Source of the DNA: Gracilibacteraceae bacterium
GTDB taxonomy: Bacteria; Bacillota; Desulfitobacteriia; Desulfitobacteriales; Syntrophobotulaceae
Assembly: GCA_031255985.1 (NCBI GenBank)
Contig: JAIRRL010000125.1
Span: 1 to 16,402, forward strand
DNA length: 16,402 bases
Direction: 5' to 3'
Shown here: piece after piece, positions 8,102-15,176 of the stretch
Numbering within the stretch: position 1 is the first letter of the stretch
Layout of the letters: every line of letters starts with the position of its first letter
The notes under the pieces: generated by a model
What the model was told of the DNA's origin: nothing
The model's input: the letters and a program-made list of their open reading frames with translations, nothing else
Databases searched by the model: none
Position numbers and translations under genes: made by a program

Positions 8102-8791
8102 TTATGAGTTCTTGGTTGTGAAGCCCAGGTTGCGGAGAAAGCCTTTCAGGCCGCCCGGATTCCTGGTTTGGATCAGGACAATGCCCGGCCCGGTAAAACG
8201 GCAGACAAGGCATTCTCCCGACATGACGCTTGAGATCCAACCGTTGGAGGCTTTGTCGATTTTGTAGCGCATATAATCCGTCCAGGCCACCAGATGACCG
8301 TTATCGACGATGATTTCTTCCTTGGCCTGGAGGTTTATCGCGTGAATTGCTCCATAGCTGCTCAAAAAAACAGTGCCGCGGCCGGAAACATTCAAGACGA
8401 AAAAACCTTCCCCGCCGAATAAACCTTGCGTGAGGTTTTGGATCTGAGTACTGATTTCCACGTTTTCCGTGGCGGCAAGAAAACCGTCTTTTTGGACGCG
8501 CAGACCGTAAGTGCCGTCCAGTTCCACATCGACGATTCCGCCGGGCAGAGCGTGGCCGAAAAGCACTTCGCCGTCGCCGCGGCTCGCTGTAAGATATTGG
8601 AAAAAGAATTTTTCACCGGCGAACATCCGGGCGAATCCGCGCAAAACTCCGCCTTCCACGCCGCCGCTCACGTCAATATTGGCCGACATGGCGATCATAG
8701 CGTCGGATTCCGCTTTCAGCTTTTCTCCCGACCGCAGCTGATAGCGGACAATGGGGAAAGCGTCCTGATACAGGATTTCATAATTAGACAA
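8102..8791 (-). CDS. AIM24/TIGR00266 family protein, function unknown
   Basis: A 229-residue protein of the AIM24 (TIGR00266) family, whose members are cytoplasmic glycine-rich beta-sandwich proteins found in bacteria and mitochondria; no biochemical role is established. Typical family stretches are visible: an opening YEILYQDAFPIVRYQL, MSANIDVSGGVEGG near 35-48, the central FFQYLTASRGDGEVLFG, the GEGFFVLNVSGRGTVFLSSYG segment near 126-146, and a Gly-rich C terminus. There is no signal peptide or membrane helix. The start is TTG at 8791, fixed by a very strong AAGGAGG 7 bases upstream. The gene lies downstream of tRNA-Pro on the same strand, with no convincing promoter between, so read-through from the tRNA promoter is possible. 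Its 3' end is only 37 bases from the convergent helicase gene. Confidence 0.85.
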   Translation of the reverse strand: MSNYEILYQDAFPIVRYQLRSGEKLKAESDAMIAMSANIDVSGGVEGGVLRGFARMFAGEKFFFQYLTASRGDGEVLFGHALPGGIVDVELDGTYGLRVQKDGFLAATENVEISTQIQNLTQGLFGGEGFFVLNVSGRGTVFLSSYGAIHAINLQAKEEIIVDNGHLVAWTDYMRYKIDKASNGWISSVMSGECLVCRFTGPGIVLIQTRNPGGLKGFLRNLGFTTKNS

Positions 8792-8874
8792 AAGTACCCC
8801 TCCTTATCTGGATAATTATGTTCTTCATTAAAAGTTTTTTCCTTTGGCGGCATTCATGGCTCTGATTGCGCCCA

Positions 8875-8912
8875 AACAAGAACAGACTGGCAATCACCAA
8901 CCTGTTCTTGTT
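8875..8912. repeat. 11-bp perfect inverted repeat between tRNA-Pro and the AIM24 gene
   Basis: AACAAGAACAG (8875-8885) and CTGTTCTTGTT (8902-8912) are perfect reverse complements around a 16-base centre. Inside the centre TGG (8888-8890) can pair with CCA (8897-8899) across a symmetrical 2x2 internal loop, giving a long hairpin in RNA of either strand. A perfect 10-base palindrome TTCATATGAA (8911-8920) abuts the right arm. There is no U-run after the hairpin on the minus strand, so it is a weak intrinsic terminator at best; a processing site or an operator is equally possible. Confidence 0.55.
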
Positions 8913-8941
8913 CATATGAAACATTAGAGAGTTACTCATCA

Positions 8942-9018
8942 TGGTCGGGATGACAGGATTTGAACCTGCGGCCTCCTCGTCCCGAACGAGGCGCGCTACC
9001 AAGCTGCGCCACATCCCG
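8942..9018 (-). tRNA. tRNA-Pro (anticodon CGG), CCA encoded
   Basis: A complete 77-base cloverleaf on the minus strand. The acceptor arms CGGGATG and CATCCCG pair perfectly, followed by discriminator A and a genome-encoded CCA. The anticodon stem CCTCG/CGAGG encloses the loop TTCGGGA, with CGG at positions 34-36, so it reads the proline codon CCG. The D-arm AGCTTGGTAGCGC and the T-loop GGTTCAAATCC are standard. It has its own promoter just upstream. A CGG-anticodon tRNA suits the GC-rich codon use of the window. Confidence 0.96.
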
Positions 9019-9028
9019 ACGCTGGTCT

Positions 9029-9058
9029 ATTATATCACATAGGTAATAGAAAGGACAA
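9029..9058 (-). promoter_or_regulatory. Promoter of tRNA-Pro (extended -10)
   Basis: On the minus strand TTGTCC (9058-9053) and a perfect TATAAT (9034-9029) are 18 bases apart, with TGA before the -10 (extended -10). Transcription would start near 9022, only a few bases before the 5' end of the mature tRNA at 9018, as is common for single tRNA genes. Confidence 0.8.
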
Positions 9059-9078
9059 GCTATTTTTTCAACTTAATT

Positions 9079-9112
9079 GACGGCGGCGGGCCGTCTTGGA
9101 CGACCCGCCGTC
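9079..9112 (-). terminator. GC-rich hairpin after nifJ, possible terminator
   Basis: CGGCGGG (9084-9090) pairs with CCCGCCG (9104-9110); after one C-A mismatch CGTC (9092-9095) pairs with GACG (9099-9102) around a TTG loop. An alternative outer pairing GACGGCGG (9079-9086) with CCGCCGTC (9105-9112) is also perfect. It starts about 22 bases after the nifJ stop. The bases following it on the minus strand (AATTAAGTTG) are AT-rich but not a true U-run, so it is a weak or assisted terminator. It separates nifJ from the tRNA promoter. Confidence 0.5.
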
Positions 9113-9133
9113 TGTCGCGCTGGGGCAGGGGCT

Positions 9134-12100
9134 TTAGTACTGCTGTTCCGCCAGCCGTTTATAAGATTCGTAGCGTTCTTGGGCGAAACGCTCCGCGCTT
9201 TTGAACAACTGCTCGGCTGAATCGGGGAAAGTGTTGAGCAAAGAAGTGTAGCGCACTTCCGACATGATGAAATCCTGGAAGGAAACCGACGGGTCTTTGG
9301 AATCCAAAGTGAACGGATTTTTTCCTTCGCTTTTCAGGCGCGGGTTATAGCGGTACAGATGCCAGTAGCCGGCTTCCACCGCTCTTTTTGCCTGCTGGAC
9401 GCTTTGGGCCATGCCCGCCTTGATTCCGTGGTTTATGCAGGGGGCGTAAGCGATGATAAGGGAAGGCCCGTCATAAGCCTCGGCTTCCTGAATCGCTTTC
9501 AGTGTTTGGCTGTAATTTGCGCCCAGCGCGACTTGCGCCACATAAACATAGCCGTAACTCATCATCATCAGGCCGAGATCCTTTTTGCGGATCTCTTTGC
9601 CCGCCGCCTGGAATTTGGCCACCGCCGCGCCGGGGGTGGATTTGGAGGACTGGCCGCCGGTGTTAGAGTAGACTTCCGTATCCACGACAAAAATATTAAC
9701 GTCGTCGCCGGAAGCCAGCACATGGTCAAGCCCGCCGAAACCGATGTCATAGGCCCAACCGTCGCCGCCGATAATCCACTGCGAACGTTTGGTCAGATAC
9801 TCGCGGTTATCCCAGACGGCTTTCACTTCCGGCCGGGAGCGATCCGCCGCCGCCAAAGCGGCGAGCACTTTGTCGGCCGCTTGGCGGGAAGCGTCTCCCT
9901 GATCCTTAACGGCGAGCCATTCCGCAAAGGCGTCTTTCAGTTCGCCCTCAATTCCGGCCGCGATGGCGGCGTCCATTTGCCCGGCGAGTCTTTCCCTGAT
10001 CTTTTCCGAGCCCAGATGCATACCGTAGCCGTATTCGGCGTTATCCTCGAACAATGAATTCGCCCACGTCGGGCCGCGGCCCTTTTCATTCACGGTATAA
10101 GGAACGGAGGGGGCGCTGCCGCCCCAAATGGAGGTGCAGCCCGTGGCGTTAGCGATCATCATCCGGTCGCCGAAAAGCTGGGTGATGAGCTTGATATACG
10201 GCGTTTCGCCGCAGCCGGGGCAGGCGCCGCTGAACTCCAGCAAAGGCTGAACGAACTGGCTGTTTTTCACGGTATATTTATTGGTTATGCGGGCGGCTTT
10301 GTTGGGGAGCGCCGTCGCGTACCGCCAGAGCGGGGCTTGCGCTTCGGTCTGTTCCGCCGTGTGTTCCATGACGAGAGCCTTGGTTTTGGCGGAGCAAATC
10401 TCGGCGCAATTAGCGCAGCCTGTGCAGTCGAGCGGACTAACCTGGATGCGGAACTGCAGTCCGGCCAGTTCGCGGCCGACCGCTTTGACGCCGGTGAACC
10501 CGGCGGGAGCGGCGGCGGCTTCCTCCTCGGTGAAAAGGAAGGGCCGGATGGCGGCGTGCGGACAAACATAAGAACATTGGTTGCACTGGAGACAGTTTTC
10601 CGGAATCCATTTCGGCACGGCGGTGGCTATGCCGCGTTTCTCGTAGGCTGTCGTGCCGGAGGGGAAGGTGCCGTCCTCATGTCCCCGGAAGGCGCTGGTC
10701 GGTAAAGAGTTGCCCTCCTGCGCCGCCATGACGCGCATGACATTTTTAATGAAAGGCGGATCGCTCTCTTCTCCCAGGAAAATGCCCTTGCCCGCGTCGG
10801 CGCTACTCCAGGCCGCCGGCGCGTCCACTTGTACCAAAGCGTTCAGGCCGGCCTCGATACATTTGTAGTTCTTGTCTACGATATCCTGTCCTTTTTTGCC
10901 GTAAGTCTTGAGAACGGAATCCTTCAGATATTGCTCGGCTTCGTTTACGGGAATGACGTTAGTCAGCTTGAAAAAGGCCGCCTGCATGATCATGTTGATC
11001 CGGCTGCCCATTCCCGCTTCTTTGGCGATTTTGGCCGCGTCGATGATATAAAACTTCGCTTTTTTGTCCGCAATCGCCTTTTTCAGCGAATCCGGCAGTT
11101 TCGTCTCCAATTCCGCCGGCGTCCATTCGCAGTTCAGGACAAAAGCGCCGCCCGGCTTCAAGGATTTAAGCAGATTGTACTTATCCACATAGGACTGATT
11201 GTGACAGGCCACATAGTCGGCGTTGTTGACGAGATAGGGGGCCTGGATGGCCGATTTGCCGAAACGCAGATGCGAAACCGTCGTCCCGCCGGATTTTTTG
11301 CTGTCGTAGTCAAAATAAGCTTGGGCGTACATTTCCGTGTGGTCGCCGATGATTTTAATCGCCTGCTTGTTCGCGCCCACAGTGCCGTCGGCGCCCAAGC
11401 CCCAGAATTGACAGCTGATCGTGCCGGCGGGCGTAGTGTCAATTTCCTCTTTAATCGGCAGAGACGTATGGGAAATATCGTCAACAATGCCGATGGTGAA
11501 GCGGTTTTTCGGGACGGCTTCCTTCAGGTTTTCATAGACGGCCAGAATCTGCGAGGGCGTCGTGTCTTTGGAACCGAGACCGAAACGGCCGCCGACGATG
11601 ACGGGTCTTTCCGCCTGTTGGTAGAACGTTTGCACCGTGTCCAGATAAAGGGGTTCGCCGATGGAGCCGGGTTCTTTGGTCCGCTCAAGCACAGCGATAC
11701 TTTTCACGGTTTTGGGGATGGCGGCCAGGAATTTGTCGGCGGCAAAAGGCCGGAACAGCCTGACGCGCAGGAGACCGACTTTTTCGCCTTTGGCCAGCAG
11801 AGCGTTGATGGTTTCAATGATCGTATCGCCGATGGAGCCCATCGCCACTATGACCCGCTCGGCGTCCGGCGCGCCGTAATATTGATACAAGCGGTATTCG
11901 CGGCCCGTGATCTCCTTATAGCGCTTCATATAATCTTCCACTATTTCGGGGACTGCCTCGTAAAACGGATTGGCGGCCTCTCTTCCCTGGAAATAAATGT
12001 CAGGATTCTCCGCCGTGCCGCGCAGCACGGGGCGCTCAGGATGGAGTGAACGGTCGCGGAACGCCTGGATTGCCTCGTAATCCAGAAGGGGAAGCAGTTC

Positions 12101-12664
12101 GGCGTCTTCCGGCACGCTGATTTTGGAAATTTCGTGCGAAGTGCGGAAACCGTCGAAAAAATGGAGAAAGGGAACTCGCGCTTTTATGGCCGCCAGATGG
12201 GAGATACAGGCCAGGTCAAAGGCTTCCTGGACGCTGCCGGAACTGAGCAGGGCAAAACCGGTCATCCGCACGGACATGACGTCCTGATGATCACCGAAAA
12301 TGCTGAGAGCGTGCGCGGCGATGGCGCGGGCGCTGACGTGGAATACGCCCGGCAGGAGTTCGCCGGCGATTTTGTACATGTTGGGTATCATGAGCAAAAG
12401 GCCCTGCGAGGCCGTGTAAGTCGTGGTCAGAGCGCCGGCTTGCAGACTGCCGTGAACCGCGCCGGCGGCCCCCGCTTCCGACTGCATTTCCACCACTTTC
12501 ATTGTTTGGCCGAAGGTGTTCTTGCGGCCGTGCGCCGACCATTCGTCCACGAACTCCGCCATGTCGGACGAAGGCGTGATCGGGTAAATCGTCGCTACTT
12601 CGGAAAAAATATACGACGCTTGCGCCGCCGCCTCATTTCCGGACATGGTTTTCATTTTCGCCAT
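9134..12664 (-). CDS. nifJ: Pyruvate:ferredoxin (flavodoxin) oxidoreductase
   Basis: A 1176-residue single-chain PFOR that oxidises pyruvate with CoA to acetyl-CoA and CO2, passing electrons to ferredoxin or flavodoxin in the cytoplasm of anaerobes. In order: domain I with YPITPSS (27-33) and the EMQSEAGAAGAVHG stretch, the transketolase-like and CoA-binding middle, and two ferredoxin-like 4Fe-4S sites (Cys691, 694, 697, 701 and Cys747, 750, 753, 757). The TPP half follows, with the proximal-cluster cysteines in GACPGCGETPY and GDGWAYDIGFGG near residue 965, then TEVYSNTGGQSSK. The second ferredoxin site has Ser after its fourth cysteine, where Pro is usual; all eight ligands remain. The ATG has AAGGGGG about 9 bases upstream. 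Monocistronic by its two promoters and the following hairpin. Length and order match the complete homodimeric enzyme. Confidence 0.97.
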   Translation of the reverse strand: MAKMKTMSGNEAAAQASYIFSEVATIYPITPSSDMAEFVDEWSAHGRKNTFGQTMKVVEMQSEAGAAGAVHGSLQAGALTTTYTASQGLLLMIPNMYKIAGELLPGVFHVSARAIAAHALSIFGDHQDVMSVRMTGFALLSSGSVQEAFDLACISHLAAIKARVPFLHFFDGFRTSHEISKISVPEDAELLPLLDYEAIQAFRDRSLHPERPVLRGTAENPDIYFQGREAANPFYEAVPEIVEDYMKRYKEITGREYRLYQYYGAPDAERVIVAMGSIGDTIIETINALLAKGEKVGLLRVRLFRPFAADKFLAAIPKTVKSIAVLERTKEPGSIGEPLYLDTVQTFYQQAERPVIVGGRFGLGSKDTTPSQILAVYENLKEAVPKNRFTIGIVDDISHTSLPIKEEIDTTPAGTISCQFWGLGADGTVGANKQAIKIIGDHTEMYAQAYFDYDSKKSGGTTVSHLRFGKSAIQAPYLVNNADYVACHNQSYVDKYNLLKSLKPGGAFVLNCEWTPAELETKLPDSLKKAIADKKAKFYIIDAAKIAKEAGMGSRINMIMQAAFFKLTNVIPVNEAEQYLKDSVLKTYGKKGQDIVDKNYKCIEAGLNALVQVDAPAAWSSADAGKGIFLGEESDPPFIKNVMRVMAAQEGNSLPTSAFRGHEDGTFPSGTTAYEKRGIATAVPKWIPENCLQCNQCSYVCPHAAIRPFLFTEEEAAAAPAGFTGVKAVGRELAGLQFRIQVSPLDCTGCANCAEICSAKTKALVMEHTAEQTEAQAPLWRYATALPNKAARITNKYTVKNSQFVQPLLEFSGACPGCGETPYIKLITQLFGDRMMIANATGCTSIWGGSAPSVPYTVNEKGRGPTWANSLFEDNAEYGYGMHLGSEKIRERLAGQMDAAIAAGIEGELKDAFAEWLAVKDQGDASRQAADKVLAALAAADRSRPEVKAVWDNREYLTKRSQWIIGGDGWAYDIGFGGLDHVLASGDDVNIFVVDTEVYSNTGGQSSKSTPGAAVAKFQAAGKEIRKKDLGLMMMSYGYVYVAQVALGANYSQTLKAIQEAEAYDGPSLIIAYAPCINHGIKAGMAQSVQQAKRAVEAGYWHLYRYNPRLKSEGKNPFTLDSKDPSVSFQDFIMSEVRYTSLLNTFPDSAEQLFKSAERFAQERYESYKRLAEQQY

Positions 12665-12687
12665 AAATTAAATCCCCCTTCATATTG

Positions 12688-12715
12688 ATAGTACGGTATG
12701 CCGCAGCTTTGTCAA
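12688..12715 (-). promoter_or_regulatory. nifJ promoter, gene-proximal
   Basis: On the minus strand a perfect TTGACA (12715-12710) is followed after 16 bases by TACTAT (12693-12688). Transcription would start near 12681, immediately upstream of the nifJ Shine-Dalgarno sequence, giving a leader of under 20 bases. Good -35, moderate -10. Confidence 0.6.
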
Positions 12716-12722
12716 CATTTTT

Positions 12723-12752
12723 AGTATAACCTTTTTCAGGCCGCTCCGTCAA
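12723..12752 (-). promoter_or_regulatory. nifJ promoter, distal, overlapping the pgsA stop
   Basis: TTGACG (12752-12747), whose TGA is the pgsA stop codon, and TATACT (12728-12723) are 18 bases apart on the minus strand; each matches consensus at five of six bases. With the proximal promoter it forms a tandem pair 37 bases apart in front of nifJ. Confidence 0.55.
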
Positions 12753-13306
12753 GTGGTTTTGAACGCCTTATACACCTGGCGGAAATAAGCCGCTCCGGAC
12801 CAGAGGGTCAAAAAAGCCGACAGATAAAGCAAGATGAGGCCCGGTTCGCGGGCAAACCAGGTGAAAGACGGCGGCGGCAGCAACAGGATAAAAACGGCCG
12901 TCATCTGTGTGATTGTTTTCACTTTGCCCAGGGCGCTGGCGCCTATCACCAGCCCTTCGGCGGCGGCGACGGCGCGGAGACCGGTAACGGCGAATTCCCG
13001 CGCCAGAATGAGCCAGACCAGCCAGGCTTCCGCCCGCTGAAGCTGAACCAGGCCGATCAAAGCCGCGGAGACCAGCAGTTTGTCGGCCAGCGGGTCAAGG
13101 AATTTGCCCAGGGTAGTTATCAAGCCGCGCGAGCGGGCGAGATAACCGTCCAAGGCGTCCGTCGCCGCTATGAGGGCGAACAGAACCGCCGGCCCAAAAA
13201 CCGAACCGAACCCGGGGCGGGCGTTTTCCGGCCGCCAGAGCAGCAGCGCCAAAAAAAGCGGCGTCAGCAATATGCGCGCCAGAGTGACCGTGTTTGGCGC
13301 GTTCAC
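12749..13306 (-). CDS. pgsA: CDP-diacylglycerol-glycerol-3-phosphate 3-phosphatidyltransferase
   Basis: A 185-residue integral membrane enzyme of the CDP-alcohol phosphatidyltransferase family, making phosphatidylglycerophosphate for anionic phospholipids. The complete active-site signature is present: Asp50, Asp53-Gly54, Ala57-Arg58, Gly67, Asp71 and Asp75 in DALDGYLAR...GKFLDPLAD. Hydrophobic helices lie near 8-24, 36-52, 74-88, 92-112, 125-145 and 155-172. The opening NAPNTVTLARI is typical of PgsA. The start is GTG, overlapping the rimO stop as GTGA, so translation is probably coupled. rimO followed by pgsA is a conserved Firmicutes order, and cinA-recA often follow; here nifJ follows instead. 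A related CDP-alcohol transferase is a less likely reading. Confidence 0.93.
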   Translation of the reverse strand: MNAPNTVTLARILLTPLFLALLLWRPENARPGFGSVFGPAVLFALIAATDALDGYLARSRGLITTLGKFLDPLADKLLVSAALIGLVQLQRAEAWLVWLILAREFAVTGLRAVAAAEGLVIGASALGKVKTITQMTAVFILLLPPPSFTWFAREPGLILLYLSAFLTLWSGAAYFRQVYKAFKTT

Positions 13307-14628
13307 GCTTCTTCTCCCGCCGCGACGCCGTATAAATCGTAAACGTCACTGGATTCAATCAGGACGGGGATGATATCGCCGGGCCGCCGTTTTTCCGCGC
13401 CCCGGACAAAAATCTGCCCGTCTATCTCCGGCGCGTCGCCGGCGGTGCGGCCCTGCCAGCCGCCGGCGGCCATTTCTTCTTCCAGCAGCGCCGTTGTCAC
13501 CGTTCCCACCCGCTCCGCCCGCTTGGCGGCGGCGCTATCCTCCTGCCCGCGCATGAGCGCGGCCCGCCGCGACTCTCTGAGCGGGAGCGCCGTCTGATCG
13601 GCGCGGGCGGCGGCCGGAGTGCCGTCTTCCTCCGAATAGGCAAAAACCCCCAGATGATCAAAGCGCGTCTCTCGGACGAAATCTTCCAGCAGACGGAAAT
13701 CATCCTCCGTTTCGCCGGGAAATCCGGTGATAAAAGTAGTGCGCAGCGTTATATCCGGCATGGCGGCGCGCAGGCGGCTGATCAGAGCCGCCGCGTCCCG
13801 CGCCGTGCCGCGCCGGTTCATGGCGCGTAAAATCCGGTCGCTGGCGTGTTGGAGCGGCAAATCCACATAATGGCAGATCGCCGGTTCATCCCGCATGACC
13901 GCGATCAGCTTATCGGTAAAAAACTCCGGGTAACAATAAAGCAGCCGGATCCAGCGCGCTTCCGTCCGCGCCAGCGCCTGCAAAAGCTCCGGCAGTTTTA
14001 AGCCGCCGTACAGATCCAGACCATAGCGGCTGGTGTCCTGAGCGACCAAAATGAGTTCCCGCGCCCCGTCGCGGGCCAGAGCCGTCGCTTCCGCCAGAAT
14101 CGAGGGCATGGGCCGGCTGCGGTAAGGGCCTTTGATAGCGGGAATCGCGCAGTAAGAACAGCGGTTGTCGCAGCCGTCCGCTATTTTGATATAGGCGGTA
14201 TACCGCTGGGAGCGCAGACGGGGCAGGTCATGCGAGTATAAAAAACGCTCCCCGGCGGGCCGGGGCAGGCGGCCGGGCGCCGCCGCCGCTTTAAGGGCGG
14301 CGGCGGCGCGGACAGGATTGTCGTCTTCAATCACGCCATCCAGCTCCGGCACGGACGCGCAAAGCTCGCTGGCGTAACGCTGGGCCAAACAGCCCGCGGC
14401 GATTACTTTCACTCCCGGCCTGTGTTTTTTCTGCTCCAGCATATGAAAAATAGTTTCGATGGATTCTTCCTTGGCCTCGGTGATAAACCCGCAGGTATTA
14501 ACCACGATAACGTCGGCTTCGTCCGGATCGGCGACAAGGGCGTACCCGCCGGCCAGACAGCCGGCCAAGACTTCGCCGTCCACCTGATTTTTCGGGCAGC
14601 CCAGTTGCACGATGGCCAGTTTTTTCAT
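13303..14628 (-). CDS. rimO: Ribosomal protein S12 methylthiotransferase RimO
   Basis: A 441-residue radical-SAM methylthiotransferase that adds a beta-methylthio group to the conserved aspartate of ribosomal protein S12. The N-terminal MTTase domain has cluster ligands Cys11 (QLGCPKNQVD), Cys46 (VNTCGF) and Cys80 (AAGCLAQR). The radical-SAM cluster is Cys153, Cys157 and Cys160 in DGCDNRCSYCAIP, and a C-terminal TRAM domain follows from about residue 375. The CPKNQVD motif and ADGCDNRCSYC fit RimO rather than the tRNA enzymes MiaB or MtaB. The ATG shares one base with the stop of the upstream small gene (TGATG), indicating translational coupling within small protein-rimO-pgsA. Confidence 0.96.
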   Translation of the reverse strand: MKKLAIVQLGCPKNQVDGEVLAGCLAGGYALVADPDEADVIVVNTCGFITEAKEESIETIFHMLEQKKHRPGVKVIAAGCLAQRYASELCASVPELDGVIEDDNPVRAAAALKAAAAPGRLPRPAGERFLYSHDLPRLRSQRYTAYIKIADGCDNRCSYCAIPAIKGPYRSRPMPSILAEATALARDGARELILVAQDTSRYGLDLYGGLKLPELLQALARTEARWIRLLYCYPEFFTDKLIAVMRDEPAICHYVDLPLQHASDRILRAMNRRGTARDAAALISRLRAAMPDITLRTTFITGFPGETEDDFRLLEDFVRETRFDHLGVFAYSEEDGTPAAARADQTALPLRESRRAALMRGQEDSAAAKRAERVGTVTTALLEEEMAAGGWQGRTAGDAPEIDGQIFVRGAEKRRPGDIIPVLIESSDVYDLYGVAAGEEA

Positions 14629-14924
14629 CAGAGCGCTTTTTTGGCCTCTAATTCGGCGATTTCGTTTTCACAAGTCTCAATAAGTTTGCACAGGCTGACG
14701 GGCTGTTCGTCGCCCAGATCGGCGCCGGATTGGAACTTGCGCCAATAATAATCTCCGATTTCCTCTTTTATTTCTGTTATTTTCTTGCGTTGCCCGCTTA
14801 TCCTCGAATTGATTTTAGCGGTTTCCGCCAAATCGCCCGCTTTTTCACTGGCGGTTTTGGCCAGATCCCCGGCTTTTTCGCCGGCCGTCTTGGCAATTTC
14901 TCCCAATTTGTCGATAAAGGCCAT
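14628..14924 (-). CDS. Small helical protein with 11-residue repeats, first gene of the rimO operon
   Basis: A 98-residue protein of unknown function. It starts at the ATG at 14924: AAAGGAGG lies 8 bases upstream and a strong promoter ends just before that, so a longer open frame reaching 15044 is not real. Residues 6 to about 35 are an Ala/Lys/Glu-rich amphipathic segment with two nearly identical 11-residue units, KTAGEKAGDLA and KTASEKAGDLA. The C-terminal half (about 38-98) is charged and probably coiled coil (KKITEIKEEIGDYYWRKFQ, then LCKLIETCENEIAELEAKKAL). It resembles the helical part of small Clostridia/Negativicutes proteins that in other cases carry a zinc ribbon; no zinc ribbon is seen here (only two cysteines). 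The stop overlaps the rimO start. The repeats recall LEA-like or lipid-surface helices, but no function can be assigned. Confidence 0.8.
   Translation of the reverse strand: MAFIDKLGEIAKTAGEKAGDLAKTASEKAGDLAETAKINSRISGQRKKITEIKEEIGDYYWRKFQSGADLGDEQPVSLCKLIETCENEIAELEAKKAL
14827..14892 (-). repeat. Tandem 33-bp repeat, two units, inside the small helical gene
   Basis: 14827-14859 and 14860-14892 are adjacent 33-base units sharing the frame GCCA-ATC-CC-GCTTTTTC and ending in TTG; by eye about eight positions differ. They encode the two 11-residue units and differ by one amino acid (Gly/Ser), so most differences are silent, which suggests an old duplication kept under protein-level selection. 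Confidence 0.75.
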
Positions 14925-14949
14925 TATAAAGCCCTCCTTTTTTTCTTCA

Positions 14950-14978
14950 ATTGTATCATTGCCGCCGTCTCTTGTAAA
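14950..14978 (-). promoter_or_regulatory. Promoter of the small protein-rimO-pgsA operon
   Basis: On the minus strand TTTACA (14978-14973) and TACAAT (14955-14950) are separated by exactly 17 bases, with TGA before the -10 (extended -10); each hexamer matches consensus at five of six positions. Transcription would start near 14943, leaving a leader of about 19 bases that holds the AAAGGAGG ribosome site. This fixes the start of the first gene at 14924. Confidence 0.78.
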
Positions 14979-15076
14979 CAGTCGGAGAATTGAGAAATTC
15001 GCCCGGCTTAATCCTTCTTTGCCGCGCCTACTTTGCGCGCCCAAGAAAAAAAGTTTTGCCGCTTACCAGATACTTA

Positions 15077-15106
15077 CTGGCATTGGGGATTTTTTTAGGG
15101 TAGAAT
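15077..15106 (+). promoter_or_regulatory. Weak candidate promoter of the DnaA-like gene
   Basis: CTGGCA (15077-15082, four of six to consensus) and TAGAAT (15101-15106, five of six) are 18 bases apart. A start near 15113 would give a leader of about 64 bases. The -35 lies in an imperfect dyad, CCAG-7 bases-CTGG (15066-15080). In the leader, TTATCCGCC (15135-15143) matches the DnaA-box consensus TTATCCACA at seven of nine bases. The rest of the 252-base gap from 14925 holds the divergent promoter and nothing else that I recognise. Confidence 0.35.
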
Positions 15107-15176
15107 GAAAAAACCAGAAAACACGGATTGCCTGTTATCCGCCGCTACATACTATTTTTAGAAAAGAGGCTGCAAA

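Noticed and set aside
8784..8919. A short minus-strand open frame starting MNKNRLVIASLFLFG, ending over the AIM24 gene start, considered as a leader peptide
   Set aside because: No Shine-Dalgarno site before its ATG, no regulatory codon run, and its first half is simply the inverted repeat.
10370..10600. Loss of an iron-sulfur site in PFOR because CAEIC is followed by Ser rather than Pro
   Set aside because: All eight ligand cysteines of the two ferredoxin-like clusters are present; the Pro is not a ligand.
10829..12049. A 406-codon open frame antisense to nifJ, and other long ones opposite mbl (869-1864), murA (1876-2676) and dinG (7095-5959)
   Set aside because: They lie fully inside well-identified genes, show His/Arg/Gly-rich shadow composition and no family motifs; they follow from high third-position GC of the real genes.
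14925..15044. Upstream extension of the small helical protein to an alternative start at 15044
   Set aside because: The extension contains the operon promoter and the ribosome site, and its residues do not resemble the rest of the protein.
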